64,000 bases of DNA from Euglena gracilis (lineage: Eukaryota; Euglenida; Euglenophyceae; Euglenales), in contig CP154955.1 of NCBI GenBank assembly GCA_039621445.1, forward strand, positions 39,316,426 to 39,380,425, written 5' to 3'. A model generated the notes under the pieces. That model saw only the letters and a program-made list of their open reading frames with translations. It was not told where the DNA came from and ran no database searches. This document shows positions 1 to 9,705 of this stretch, in pieces. Within the stretch, counting starts at the first letter, position 1, and each line of letters opens with the position of its first letter. The position numbers were made by a program, and so were the translations under genes.

Positions 1-477
1 AATTTCTCGAAAACGATGCAAAATCAAAGGAAATGTCCGGAGACCTAAATTGAAGCCTTGGAGCGCTCTATCTGCTGGGATTTTGGTTTCCCCGAAACTC
101 CCCGCCCAGCCCGAGATACGGGCGTTTTTTTTGGCCAATTTGGGCCATTTCAGGCCATTTTGTACACTTTTCCCTCTGTTCGACTTAGCCGTTTTCGGCC
201 AAAAAAAGTCGAAAAAAATCGAAAAATTTTTTTTGCCCGAAACGATGTTTTTTGGCCTCCCGGACCCAGAAAAACTGTTTTTGAGCCGAAAATGAGCGTT
301 TTTCGACCCACCAGCGCCCCGTTTTGGGCCGCCGACCCATTGACTTTGGGTCAGAACCGGGTCAAAAAAGTCGAAAAAATCGAAAAAATTTTTTTTGCCT
401 GAAACGATGTTTTTCGGCCTCCGGGACCCGGAAAAACTGTTTTTGAGCCGAAAACGAGCGTTTTTCGACCCGCCAGC
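1..477. repeat. ~165-bp tandem repeat flanking the element A block (left)
   Basis: About three degenerate units, each with a GTCGAAAAAATCGAAAAA core, a T-run, a GGCCTCCCGGACCC-like block, a TTTTTGAGCCGAAAA block and GCGTTTTTCGACCC. The same units recur at 41,928-42,300 beyond the last element A fragment, so this repeat borders the compound block on both sides. Short open frames here are repeat-derived and have no recognisable domain. It could be a satellite or part of another element's LTR; I cannot tell. Confidence 0.7.
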
Positions 478-699
478 TGACGACCTTTTGACGTCGACCG
501 CCGGGCGGCGGAGTTTTTCCTCTTAGAAGGCCTTTTTAAGGGCGGTTTGGCTCTAATTTTAAGGCTTTCTAAAGATTTCACTTAAAATTCCCTCTCCTAG
601 GGCGCCCATGGTTTGGTTGTGCAAGGAGAGAGAATGAGTGATGCTAGGTATTCCCAAAGGGCGATTTTGGGTCTATTTAGCATAATTTAAGCTTTTTAT
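478..699 (+). repeat. LTR 3' end fragment, element A copy 1
   Basis: These 222 bp match the last part of the ~1.1-kb LTR region of copies 2 and 3, starting at TGACGACCTTTTGA and ending at the AAGCTTTTTAT that precedes the leader. The first ~880 bp of the LTR region, including its G-tract array, are replaced by the 165-bp repeat. The LTR boundary is inferred from comparison of copies. Confidence 0.65.
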
Positions 700-1097
700 G
701 CATTTTTCCTTTGGTTTTAAAGGAAAATGTTGGATTTGGTGAGAGCGCTTGCAAGCGCTTGGAACAGATTTTTCTGAGATTGGCGCCTGAGTTCCTGGAG
801 TTTTTGCAGGGGTTTGCAAAGCTCAATAATGATGGAATTCAGCATAATTTATCAAAATCAAGTGGGGAAACCCTGATTTTGACCTGGGTTGGTTGATTTT
901 GATGCAATGGGCTAGAATTTGGGACTTGAGAGCGCTTAGGAATCAGCGCACTCAATCCTAAATTTAACTGCCCATCAGGGGCATCAAAATCATATTCTCT
1001 TCACAGGGTTTTCCTCTTTACCTTTCACACCATTGCATTTGTTGTGGCAATTACAATCAATTACATTCAAGAATTGAATTTGGAATTACATTTGCAA
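700..1097 (+). promoter_or_regulatory. Untranslated leader of element A copy 1
   Basis: This 400-bp stretch between LTR region and gag is nearly identical in all four copies. It contains TTTGGTGAGAGCGC, which begins with TGG-like bases and is a weak candidate for a tRNA primer site, but I could not match it to a specific tRNA. A 61-codon open frame (711-896) exists but has no ATG and no recognisable domain, so I do not call it a gene. Confidence 0.4.
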
Positions 1098-2843
1098 ATG
1101 GAAAGTCCACAAATTGAAAGCAATCAATCAATTGAAGAAGGTGAGGTTTGCCTTCCCCCCGCCTCATCTGTGAGAAAAGGGGCAGGGGGGTGGGATTCCT
1201 CAACTCAGGCAACCACAGGCCAAATTTCACCCCAAAACCCCCCTTTTGGCCCAGAAACTGTGAGAAATGACACCCAGTGGGGGGTGTTGGGTCTCACTGG
1301 TTCAGCTGAGCAGGGAGGGGTTGAAACCCCAAAGGCACCCCCCTTGGAGATCCCAGTGAAACCCCCCTCAGGGGTCAGGGAGGGTCCACTGGGAAGTTCT
1401 TCCTTGGAAATGATGGCCCAGTTTCGGCCACAGGGGGGTGCAGAATGGGAAAAAATTTCCGACACATGTCGGCTCGAGGAGCCAAAAAACGATCCTACGC
1501 CGGAAACTGGCCCGGGCGGGGGCGTTTCCGCTTCACCCCAGTGCTGCCGGGGGACATGGCAGCACGGGTGTGAAACATGGTAAGCAGAGGTTGATCCTTC
1601 AGCCATCTGTCGGAAATTTTGGGTTGGAAATCCCTGCTCAGAATGTTTTCTTTGATGATCAGCCAATGGCCCAATCTCAGATGGCAAATCTGACGATTGG
1701 AGTTTCGGGGCACAAGGAGTTGGGACCCGAAACCAGTTTGGCTGGGCTCAGAACCCCCACAAATATGGGACAGATGTTGGAATTTCAGGGTGGGGATGGC
1801 CAGGTTGTCATTTCCAACCAACCGTGTTTTCCAGAGCCTTTTTCAGGGGTTTTGCCTTTGCAAAATATGGGGTACGGTTTTGTGCTGCCTGAGTTGCAAC
1901 CTCTCCCAGACTTTTCATGGGTGCAAAGTTTAGGGAATCTGCCATCATTACCCGCTTTTGCATTGCCTTTGCCTCCAGCTCAACCTGTTTTTTCAACACC
2001 AGCCCAAGAGCCGGTGGCACTTTTGCAGTTTTCCCAACCATCCCAGGTAGATGGGCTGGCGAAGGAAACGGCAAGTGCCTTGGCAGGGCAGGGGGGTGAT
2101 AACCCCAGCCCAGTTTTCTTTGAAAAGCAAGCACAGGTCAATGTGCTGGGCTTAAATAATAATAACTGGGACAGCAGCGAACGGGTCAGAGCAGAAGTCG
2201 AGGGGGCAGAGGAAAACCCGAAGGACCAGCCCAGCTCTACTTCTGCTCGGCGACCCCGAACACCAGCTTCATCACCAGGTAGTGATGAAGTTCAGCAAAA
2301 ACGGCTGCACCGTGAGGTTGATCACGGTCAGCCAGCAGCTGCTACAGCCCCCCAGCCTCCTCATATTTTCATCGAGGGGGGTGAGGAGGAGGTCCAACCC
2401 CCAGCCTATGAAGTTCTGAAGCCACCCCCAGGGGGGGTTCACAAACTCCGGGATTTGAAGCCCCCTGGGGGCAATTTTTACAAAGTAACAGAGACCTCCA
2501 GTGGACTGTGCAGCACCTGACTTTTCGGGTTTTGGCTTTGGAAAAAGCCAACGAAGAGTGGGTTCTGCAGCAGCAGCAGCAGCAACAACCCCCTGCAGTC
2601 GACATCCACCTGATGGAGCACATGGCTGCACGAATCGAAGAAACGGCCAGGGCTGACTGCCTGAATATTTTTGAACTTTTTGAGAAAAAATGTCAGGCCC
2701 AGGTGCAAATTTCTGTGCAAAAAATTGACGCACAGGCACTTGAACTTTTTGTCGGGCAGGGAAAAAGTTTTGAGGAAAAACTGGCCCAGCAGTTTTCTTC
2801 GAGCCGTGATCAGTTTTTGGCCCTGAGGCAGGAATTTTTATGA
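1098..2843 (+). pseudogene. gag N-terminal region, element A copy 1 (frameshifted)
   Basis: This corresponds to the 568-residue intact frame at 23,258-24,964 in copy 3. The first ATG in frame is at 1,098; the frame is open further upstream but without ATG. The protein is Pro/Gln-rich, then Ser/Glu-rich, ending in a Gln-tract and a helical region. In this copy the frame is broken near 1,510 (a base lost and one gained in GC runs relative to copy 3) and again near 2,410-2,520, leaving three overlapping frames (1,044-1,583, 1,438-2,520, 2,508-2,843). The role is inferred as the structural protein of the particle. No catalytic motif is present. Confidence 0.7.
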
Positions 2844-2846
2844 ATT

Positions 2847-4376
2847 TTGGACAGCCTGCCACAGGAAATTTTTAAGCAGGTGCAAAATCAGGTGGCTGTT
2901 TTACCAATTAAGGACCTCGTGCTTGAAAATTTTCAGCGGTTTGCTGAGAATTTTAAAGCCGCCCAGCCAGCTCAGGGGGGGGAGGCAGAAACTCTCCAGG
3001 AGCTGGCCGTCATCGCTGCCAAAATCGTTGAAGTTCAGGCTGATCTTGTATCGTTGCGTAGTACGGTACAGGGCCAGGCCCAGCAGCTCCAGCAGTTTGC
3101 TGATTATGTTCGCCAGCTGGGTGAACAAAATTCAGCGATGAATACGGCCCTCCATGGTTTTGGTGGGGGTATTCAAAAACTGCACCAGAATATTTCAGAT
3201 GAAGTAGGGAAACGACATTCAGAAATGCAAAAACTGTTGACGGATTGTCAGCAGAATTTTCAGAGTGTTAATCAGCAGATTTTTTCCCAGGAGAAAAAAT
3301 TTGGTGGGCTGGTGGAGGAAATAAGGCAGGGACTTGCAAAAGTTGGGGGGAACACTTTCGAGTTACAGAAAGTGCTGCAGGATTTACGAAAAAATGGACC
3401 CATACACCCAACTGCAGAACCGAGAGGGGTTTTGCAAATTATTTCTGACGTGTGGGGGCTGCGGCAGGGCAGCCAGCAGCCCCTGCAATCTGTTGAGCTG
3501 CCACAGCCTGGGCAGCAGCTGGCCCAGCGGCCCAGTGTCCAGCTGGCCCAGCAGCCTGGCCAGCCAGCAGGCCAGCCGCAGCCTGCTCACGGGCTGCCAA
3601 GGGGGCTGGGCCTGCTGTCGGCTGGACAGCAGCAGCCCCTGGGGCAGCCTTCCAGCTCACTGGCCAGCACGGTGCCCAGTGCTGACCCAGCTTTTTCAGA
3701 TCAGATTATTTCTGAAAATAAATCAGCAGTTTTAAACATTTCCCCTCCCTTAGTTATTGAGGAGGGATTTGTTTTGGAGGATATGCAAGACACGGCAGTG
3801 GTTTCTTCTGTGTCATTGTGTGTCCCTCCACATGTTTCTGCAGCCCCTGCTTTCTCGATTAGGCCTATCGGGACAGGGGGGGCTGCAGCCAACCCAGGTA
3901 ACGGGTTGGGTTTTCCTTTTATCGGTGACCCAGTAGCTTTTGAAATTTTGCAGGGAGGTGCTAAGCCCTATTTTGATGAATCGGGCAGCATTTCCTGGCA
4001 AGATTTTGAAGTAGATTGGAATCTTTACTGGGACAGGTTGACATCAGGGAAACCGTATTCTGATTTACAAAAGCTGCAGGTTTTTGAGGCGTGTTTAGGA
4101 CCCAGATTAAGGGACGAAATAAGGCTCTATCGGTTGAATGGAGCTAAACTAAGTTACCCCACCATATTAGCCCAGTTCCAGAACCGTTATGCCTCGAGTA
4201 AGGGGCTGACGGCTCGGAAAATATGGCAGGAGGTAACTATGGTTAACGAAGGAAAAATAACCCGGGCTGATCTGCAAGAATTTTGGATTAAATTTTGCAG
4301 TGCCTGGCACCATGTGAAGGATGCCACAGCCGGGGAGGCTCGGAGATTATTTTGGAAAGAATTCCTCCTTTTTTAA
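2847..4376 (+). CDS. gag central region (coiled coil plus capsid-like), element A copy 1
   Basis: This is a 509-codon frame lying in the same frame as the preceding gag part and separated from it only by one TGA at 2,841-2,843. Residues 1-200 are heptad-rich coiled coil. Residues 200-290 are a Gln/Pro/Ala-rich low-complexity linker. Residues 360-509 look like a Ty3 capsid-type (retrotransposon gag) domain with WDRL, Ala/Leu helices and a Trp-rich end. The frame ends at TAA after a T6 run (4,368-4,373), and the coding sequence appears to continue in the -1 frame. The beginning is nominal because no ATG is in a sensible place; translation by readthrough of the TGA or from a spliced RNA is possible. 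Copies 2 and 3 have the same layout. Confidence 0.7.
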   Translation: MDSLPQEIFKQVQNQVAVLPIKDLVLENFQRFAENFKAAQPAQGGEAETLQELAVIAAKIVEVQADLVSLRSTVQGQAQQLQQFADYVRQLGEQNSAMNTALHGFGGGIQKLHQNISDEVGKRHSEMQKLLTDCQQNFQSVNQQIFSQEKKFGGLVEEIRQGLAKVGGNTFELQKVLQDLRKNGPIHPTAEPRGVLQIISDVWGLRQGSQQPLQSVELPQPGQQLAQRPSVQLAQQPGQPAGQPQPAHGLPRGLGLLSAGQQQPLGQPSSSLASTVPSADPAFSDQIISENKSAVLNISPPLVIEEGFVLEDMQDTAVVSSVSLCVPPHVSAAPAFSIRPIGTGGAAANPGNGLGFPFIGDPVAFEILQGGAKPYFDESGSISWQDFEVDWNLYWDRLTSGKPYSDLQKLQVFEACLGPRLRDEIRLYRLNGAKLSYPTILAQFQNRYASSKGLTARKIWQEVTMVNEGKITRADLQEFWIKFCSAWHHVKDATAGEARRLFWKEFLLF

Positions 4377-5362
4377 GCAAGTTTTGCATAGAAGAGGAGG
4401 ATAACCGAGCCCGTAAACAACCCATTGTCAGGCTCACAGGGATACCAAATCATACGGTGCATGGGATTAAAAGGAGTGTGAGCCAGATCATTGGGGAGAT
4501 TGATCCACGGAAAGTGGTTATCAAAAACCCTGGTGCCATTTGTCTTATTTATTTCAGTTCTTCGGAGGAGGCACTGAAATTAACAGCCGTAAATGGAAGG
4601 AAATTGCAGGGAATGGAAAATTTGCTCAACGTTGAATTGGTGGAGCAACTAATGACCGTTGAGGAAATGTTTGCTTTTGCCGAGGGCAAGTTAGCTCTTC
4701 GGGGGAAGCAGGATTTAGCTTTGAATCAGCACAATTTTCCCAGATTATTCAGCAAATCGACAACAAAAGGCTCAGGGAAAATACAGGTGTTGGAAAAAGG
4801 CCAGACCCCCCCGGTGTCCTCAACATCCGTTTCAACACCAGCAGCTGGGGGGCAGGGTCACACCTCAAAATCTGCCCCACAGCCAGCTCCAAAGGGAGAT
4901 AAGGGGCCAGCCCAGCCAGCCCCGCGGGGCAGGTCCCCTTCTTCGTCTTCGCGGCCAGCAGCAGCTTCATGGCCACGAACCCAAAGTCCAACTCCCCCAG
5001 CCCGGCAAGGCAAGGGGGGGCAGACCTGGACCCCACAGGCATCGGGTCGGGGCAGGTCGCCATACCCATGCTTCAACTGTGGGGAGGGTGGACATTATTT
5101 TTATGAGTGTGATAAACCGCTATTGAGGCCCTTGCTAAATCTAAGGAATTTTGGCAAAACAATGGAAAAGGCAAGGGGCAGCCCAAGGGTAAAGGGCAGC
5201 CAGCCACTCAGCAAATTTCCTCGGGCAAGGGGGGTGCATGGTCAAAGGGGGGTCTGCCCACCTCTTCTCCGCCTGAGGCCCAATAGGGGGGCCAGGGGCA
5301 GTTTGAGAAGGGGGGGGCTGCCCATGGCCGCGTCTCTCCCCCCTGTGAGGAAAACGGTGTAA
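4377..5362 (+). CDS. gag C-terminal region with CCHC zinc knuckle, element A copy 1
   Basis: This frame is open from 4,295 and is the -1 continuation of the capsid frame. It contains a globular segment (roughly 4,380-4,750), a Pro/Ser/Ala/Gln-rich linker, and one perfect zinc knuckle CFNCGEGGHYFYEC (CX2CX4HX4C) at about 5,069-5,110, the nucleic-acid-binding motif of Ty3 nucleocapsids. A Gly/Arg/Pro-rich tail follows to the TAA at 5,360. The frame after this point is again displaced: the open frame continuing past the C6 run near 5,340 leads into the methyltransferase region. Function (RNA packaging) is inferred from the knuckle. Confidence 0.75.
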
Positions 5363-5399
5363 ATTTTCTGATTCAAAAAACTGGGCTGTACAGGATTTT

Positions 5400-6136
5400 A
5401 TGGCTGATTCAGGGTGTGGTGAAAAACATTCTTCGGATCAGCCCCCCAGCTTTTTGAATCGGACCCGATACTCCTGGAGGGAAGGAAAATGTTCAAGGGT
5501 TCCCGTTTTGCATTCAAACTTGCCACAGCCCAACCCCCTACCATCAGCCCAGCGACCTCAGGCATTAGCCTTATTCGCTGGCACGGGTTCAGTAGGGAGG
5601 CGGTTGGCAGAACGGGGGTATGAAATTTTGTCAATCGAAAATGCTCCTTGGACGGACTTCCACCCCACACAGACATTTTAACCTGGGACTACAGGCGATG
5701 CCCGGTTGGATTTTTTGAGGTTATTGCCGCTAGTCCCCCCTGTAATATTTATTCCACAGCTTATAACCACAGGCCAAGGGATTTCTCCCAGGCGGATGCC
5801 CTGGTAGAGAAAGCCCTGGAAATTATAAATTATTTTCAGCCCAAGTTGTGGTGGTTGGAGAACCCCCGCACTGGTCTTTTGCGAAATAGGGAGGTGGTGA
5901 AAAACCTGCCCTATATCGATATTGATTATGGTCAGTTTTCGGATTGGGGTTATAAAAAGCCCACACGTTTCTGGTGCAGCCCAGCCATTTCACAATTACG
6001 GTCGGTGTTGTGTGATGGCGAATCGTGTCCTAACCTGGTGATGGAGGACAATGGGCAGCTCCGGCACCGTGAATTGTTGGGGGGCAGAAAAATGAAGTTT
6101 ACCCCCCGACAAAAAGGACGGATACCCCCCTGGTGA
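5400..6136 (+). CDS. C5-cytosine DNA methyltransferase domain, element A copy 1
   Basis: Two overlapping frames (5,400-5,681 and 5,648-6,136) together give a compact C5-MTase. Motif I is LDLFAGTGSVG-like (here with Ala for the Asp, ALALFAGTGS), binding S-adenosylmethionine. Motif IV is SPPC with the catalytic Cys at 5,741-5,743. Motif VI is WWLENP. A later block, DWGYKKPTRFW, resembles motif VIII-type sequence. The frame changes by -1 at a CCCC run just after the motif I half. No separate target-recognition domain is apparent. At ~210 residues it is shorter than host DNMTs. The ALALFAG change (Asp to Ala, at about 5,570) is unique to this copy, since copies 2 and 3 keep LDLFAG. The position between gag and protease shows that it travels with the element. 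In the known families such modules methylate CG sites; activity here is unproven. Confidence 0.8.
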
Positions 6137-7253
6137 TAGATTATCTCCTAAGTGCTGGGGATATTCTGGGGGGGCAGCCCACAGAAATTTCCCAAAATTC
6201 CCAGGATTTTGAGGAATGGGAAATTCCAGACCGGGATTTTGAGGAATGGGAAATTCCGGACCGTTGTTGTCATTTGGCCAACACCTTGAAGGTTAATCAG
6301 GTGTTGCCCATTGAAAACGAGCTGCAACTTTTGATGCTATCACAGAAGTATCTCCCTAACGGGGATACTAAGCAGCTCAAAGTTTTGGTGGACACGGGAG
6401 CCCAGGTGAACCTGGTCAAAAGGTCCATCGTTCCAAAACATTTGGCCAAGTCACCGCGAATGCTAATTCGGCTGGTGGCTGCCAACGGCCAATGTGTTTT
6501 GGGGGCGGACAGTGTATCAAATTGGAGTTGGGTTTTCAACGTAGGGGTACGGGGCAGGGGGGCACCCAGGCCTTGTACCTCAAGGATATTGAGGTAGATG
6601 CTATATTATCATTTCCATGGTTAGCCGAACGTGGTTTGGGTGTGTTCCCACACCATAAAGCTTTGGTTTTTGACAACCCTAATCTGACTTTCTTGTACGG
6701 GTGGGATACAAAAAATCAGAAAAGGAAATCCCATAAGGGGAAGAAAAAACCCAATTCACAAAAAAGAATTGGGGTTGTGGTTTCTGACTTCGGAGAATCC
6801 CCTGAAAACGCACCAACCACGGAGTCCCCCGAAAATGAAAAGGTGTGGTTGGACCTGCAAAAAATGAATTTGCACCTACCCTTGCAAGGCTTTGATATGC
6901 AACCAAAATTCCTTGGTAAGAAGGAATTGCATACCATAGCCAAGCATCTCACCGAGTCGCCAGCCGAGGACAAGACAGTGAATGCCATAATCCAGGCTCA
7001 CGACTCGGGTGAGAGGGAGGACCCCAGGGTTGTGGCGTTTCGGGACAAAATGTTTCAGGATTTTGAAGGGGAGGTGTTGGGTACGGAGGTACCCCCTGAC
7101 CCTCCCGTTCGGGGACCTTATGGTTACGCCCAGATTCCACTGAAGGAGGGGGCTGTACTCACAAGGCAAAAACCCTTTGTCTTACACGGTGAAAGATTTG
7201 AGGCTCACAAAAAGGTCACACAGGAATGGTGGGACCGGAAATTTGTTGAGTGA
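6133..7253 (+). pseudogene. Aspartic protease and pre-RT linker, element A copy 1 (frameshifted)
   Basis: The frame opens immediately after the methyltransferase at a C6 run (-1 step). It carries a duplicated FEEWEIPDR motif (two tandem 27-bp units), then VLVDTGAQVNLV, the DTG active site of retropepsins, at about 6,385-6,420, and later DAILSFPWL, the matching second-half ILG-like segment. In this copy an indel near 6,500 breaks the frame, and the remainder continues in another frame (6,492-7,253). In copy 3 this segment is one 385-codon frame. The linker downstream is Lys-rich. The last in-frame stop is TGA at 7,251-7,253, with RT coding following in the same frame. Confidence 0.75.
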
Positions 7254-7547
7254 TTGCCCAAGGGAACAGTTTCGGAAAGGCTGTCCGTAACATTTAAAAA
7301 AAACAAAAAAAGGAGGCGAATGGAGGGGAGAAGTGGACATGCGGGGGCCTAACAGTCAAACTAGGCGTGTGTCCTACCCCCTTCCCGTAATTGAAGACCT
7401 CCTGGTAAAACCAGGTGGAAACATGATGTTTTCCATCTTGGATTTACGGCAGGCTTTCCACCAACAGCCGTTGGACCCGGAAAGCCTGCCCATCACATCT
7501 TGCAGTACCCCCCTCGGTCTTTTTCAGTGGAGGGTTAATGTGATGGG
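7254..7547 (+). pseudogene. Reverse transcriptase, N-terminal half, element A copy 1
   Basis: RT fingers/palm sequence: LPKGTVSERLSVTF, a region corresponding to VVPKK (damaged here by an A-rich indel tract at 7,292-7,312), then DMRGPNSQTRRVSYPLPVIE, SILDLRQAFHQ and QWRVNVMG. The frame is interrupted exactly after VMG by the nested U array (target TGGG at 7,544-7,547) and resumes at 13,371 with LTNASQQFQ. The catalytic Asp of motif A (LDLRQAF) is present here; the YxDD box lies in the second half. Confidence 0.85.
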
Positions 7548-7970
7548 TGTGGGATTCGCTCCCAGATGTGCAGCAGAATTAAGCAGAGCCAAGCCAGAGA
7601 TTCCTAATTTGTACATTCCACAATCTGTCATCTGTAACTTTGTGCAGGTGGCAAGCAGTATGAACCCTTTGGGGCTTTTACTTCTGGTTTGTTTCTTGCT
7701 GTGGTTTTGGGAAGGTTTGGCACAATGAATTGGCTGATTGAGGAATCAAGGCGCAGGGAGGAGCAGATTGACAAGGAAAATTTGAGGCAGTGTGTCAAGT
7801 ATCTGGGAAAAGACCCCACAAATGTCTGTGGCCCCTGGGCGCTGAAGGTTGCTGAAAGGGAAGGATTCATGCTGGCAGGAGAGTACAAGAATTGCTACAG
7901 AAAAAGCTGCAGATGTCAATTCTGCCAATGGCAAAGACCAAGTGGGGGCCAGGGCAGGGCCCCCCCTACA
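7548..7970 (+). repeat. U LTR 1
   Basis: 423-bp terminal repeat TGTGGG...CTACA, flanked at its left by RT sequence ending GATGGG. It differs slightly from the inner LTRs (CAGAGATTCC for CAGATATTCC). Confidence 0.8.
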
Positions 7971-8420
7971 CAAAGCGTTCATGAGCCTTGCAGAGATGTC
8001 CAAGTTGTGCATGCTGAACATGACAAGTCAAGGAATGCTGAGGTGTGCGATGCCAGCATCGGGCATTACAGCCCTGGACATGGTGACATTCAAGTTGATG
8101 AAGGTGAATGTGGTGATGTACAGATGGGTCATGGGGACCCGTTGCATGCCAGAAGTGGTGATGGAGAAGATGCTCAAGCTGTGCATGCCACAGGTGTACA
8201 TGCTGGTGATGCAGTGCAAGAAGCAAGCCTGAAGGAGCTGTCAAAGGTCAGATGCGAGTCCACCGACGAGGAAGAACCGTTCAACTGGGAAGTACCGAAG
8301 AAGGATGTGGCTGACCCAAGTGCGGACGAATCCAAGTCGAGAGTGATGAAGGAGACGACCAGTTGGAAGCGGAGAAGGAGAAGGCTGAAGCTTAAGGCTG
8401 CCAAGCGACTCAAGGACTAA
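7689..8420 (+). CDS. U-element ORF, 243 codons, unknown protein with basic tail
   Basis: I do not recognise this protein. It begins inside LTR 1 (the likely ATG is the one giving MNWLIEESRRREEQ at about 7,726) and runs through the LTR/internal border. It has a Cys-containing segment (about residues 65-80, CRCQFC), a His/Asp/Gly-rich middle with imperfect repeats, an acidic stretch, and a strongly basic C-terminus (SWKRRRRRLKLKAAKRLKD) typical of nuclear-localisation or nucleic-acid-binding tails. The equivalent frame in unit 2 is stopped by TAG and in unit 3 is split by V, so this is the only intact copy in this array. It could be an accessory or Gag-like protein of the U family, or a captured host fragment. 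Confidence 0.5.
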   Translation: MFLAVVLGRFGTMNWLIEESRRREEQIDKENLRQCVKYLGKDPTNVCGPWALKVAEREGFMLAGEYKNCYRKSCRCQFCQWQRPSGGQGRAPPTQSVHEPCRDVQVVHAEHDKSRNAEVCDASIGHYSPGHGDIQVDEGECGDVQMGHGDPLHARSGDGEDAQAVHATGVHAGDAVQEASLKELSKVRCESTDEEEPFNWEVPKKDVADPSADESKSRVMKETTSWKRRRRRLKLKAAKRLKD

Positions 8421-8839
8421 GCGGAACGGGTGTTAACCTGATTGCCTTGTTCCTTTTTCCCCTCGAAAGCTCCGGGTCGTTTTTTTCAGTGGCATGCCGG
8501 TTTGTGTGGCAAGTCCTGGTGGCACATCTTCTGGGATGATTGCCCAGGTAACTTTTGCTCCAACCCCCCCCCCCCCGTGTGGCAGGCCCTGGTGGCACGT
8601 CTTCGACGATTGCTCAGGTAGCCATTGCTCCAGGGAACCAATTGCCCCCTGTGCACAAACCGCAGGCAGTGGGCCACGGCATGCACGGATGTGGCATGGT
8701 GGGGTCGGCAATTGCTCGAAAAACGACTTGTGCGGCTCGGGGGCGGTGAAAAGGCAGGTGGCACAGGTGAAGCCCATCTGTGAGCGACTCCCAGATGCCA
8801 AAGGCGGACATAGCTTGGGAAGCTTTTTGAGGAGGGGAG

Positions 8840-9262
8840 TGTGGGATTCGCTCCCAGATGTGCAGCAGAATTAAGCAGAGCCAAGCCAGATATTCCTAAT
8901 TTGTACATTCAACAATCTGTCATCTGTAACTTTGTGCAGGTGGCAAGCAGTATGAACCCTTTGGGGCTTTGACTTCTGGTTTGTTTCTTGCTGTGGTTTT
9001 GGGAAGGTTTGGCACAATGAATTGGCTGATTGAGGAATCAAGGCGCAGGGAGGAGCAGATTGACAAAGAAAATTTGAGGCAGTGTGTCAAGTATCTGGGA
9101 AAAGACCCCACAAATGTCTGTGGCCCCTGGGCGCTGAAGGTTGCTGAAAGGGAAGGATTCATGCTGGCAGGAGAGTACAAGAATTGCTACAGAAAAAGCT
9201 GCAGATGTCAATTCTGCCAATGGCAAAGACCAAGTGGGGGCCAGGGCAGGGCCCCCCCTACA
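8840..9262 (+). repeat. U LTR 2
   Basis: Second 423-bp LTR of the array, nearly identical to LTR 1, preceded by the purine tract at about 8,829-8,839. Confidence 0.8.
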
Positions 9263-9705
9263 CAAAGCGTTCATGAGCCTTGCAGAGATGTCCAAGTTGT
9301 GCATGCTGAACATGACAAGTCAAGGAATGCTGAGGTGTGCGATGCCAGCATCGGGCATTACAGCCCTGGACATGGTGACATTCAAGTTGATGAAGGTGAA
9401 TGTGGTGATGTACAGATGGGTCATGGGGACCCGTTGCATGCCAGAAGTGGTGATGGAGAAGATGCTCAAGCTGTGCATGCCACAGGTGTACATGCTGGTG
9501 ATGCAGTGCAAGAAGCAAGCCTCTAGGAGCTGTCAAAGGTCAGATGCGAGTCCACCGACGAGGAAGAACCGTTCAACTGGGAAGTACCGAAGAAGGGTGT
9601 GGCTGAGCCAAGTGCGGACGAATCCAAGTCGAGAGTGATGAAGGAGACGACCAGTTGGAAGCGGAGAAGGAGAAGGCTGAAGCTTAAGGCTGCCAAGCGA
9701 CTCAA
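8969..9705 (+). pseudogene. U-element ORF, unit 2 (premature TAG)
   Basis: Same protein as at 7,689-8,420, starting in LTR 2, but the codon after the EAS motif is followed by TAG at about 9,524-9,526 in place of the CTGAAG of unit 1. The remaining 60 codons with the basic tail are open beyond the stop. It also has a GGT for GAT change in the acidic region. The protein is not recognised. Confidence 0.55.

Noticed and set aside
711-896. Small conserved leader ORF present in all four element A copies
   Set aside because: It lacks an ATG, has no domain, and its conservation is fully explained by the recent common origin of the copies.
4367-4374. HIV-type slippery heptamer U UUU UUA at the gag frame change
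   Set aside because: The heptamer is present but in the wrong phase: the upstream frame reads CUU UUU UAA, so the classical simultaneous slippage would not give the observed frame. A simple T-run slip or base loss is more likely.
5400-6136. Bacterial restriction-modification gene or contamination
   Set aside because: The methyltransferase sits in all three copies between a Ty3 nucleocapsid and a retropepsin, with no restriction enzyme nearby and eukaryotic retroelement context throughout.
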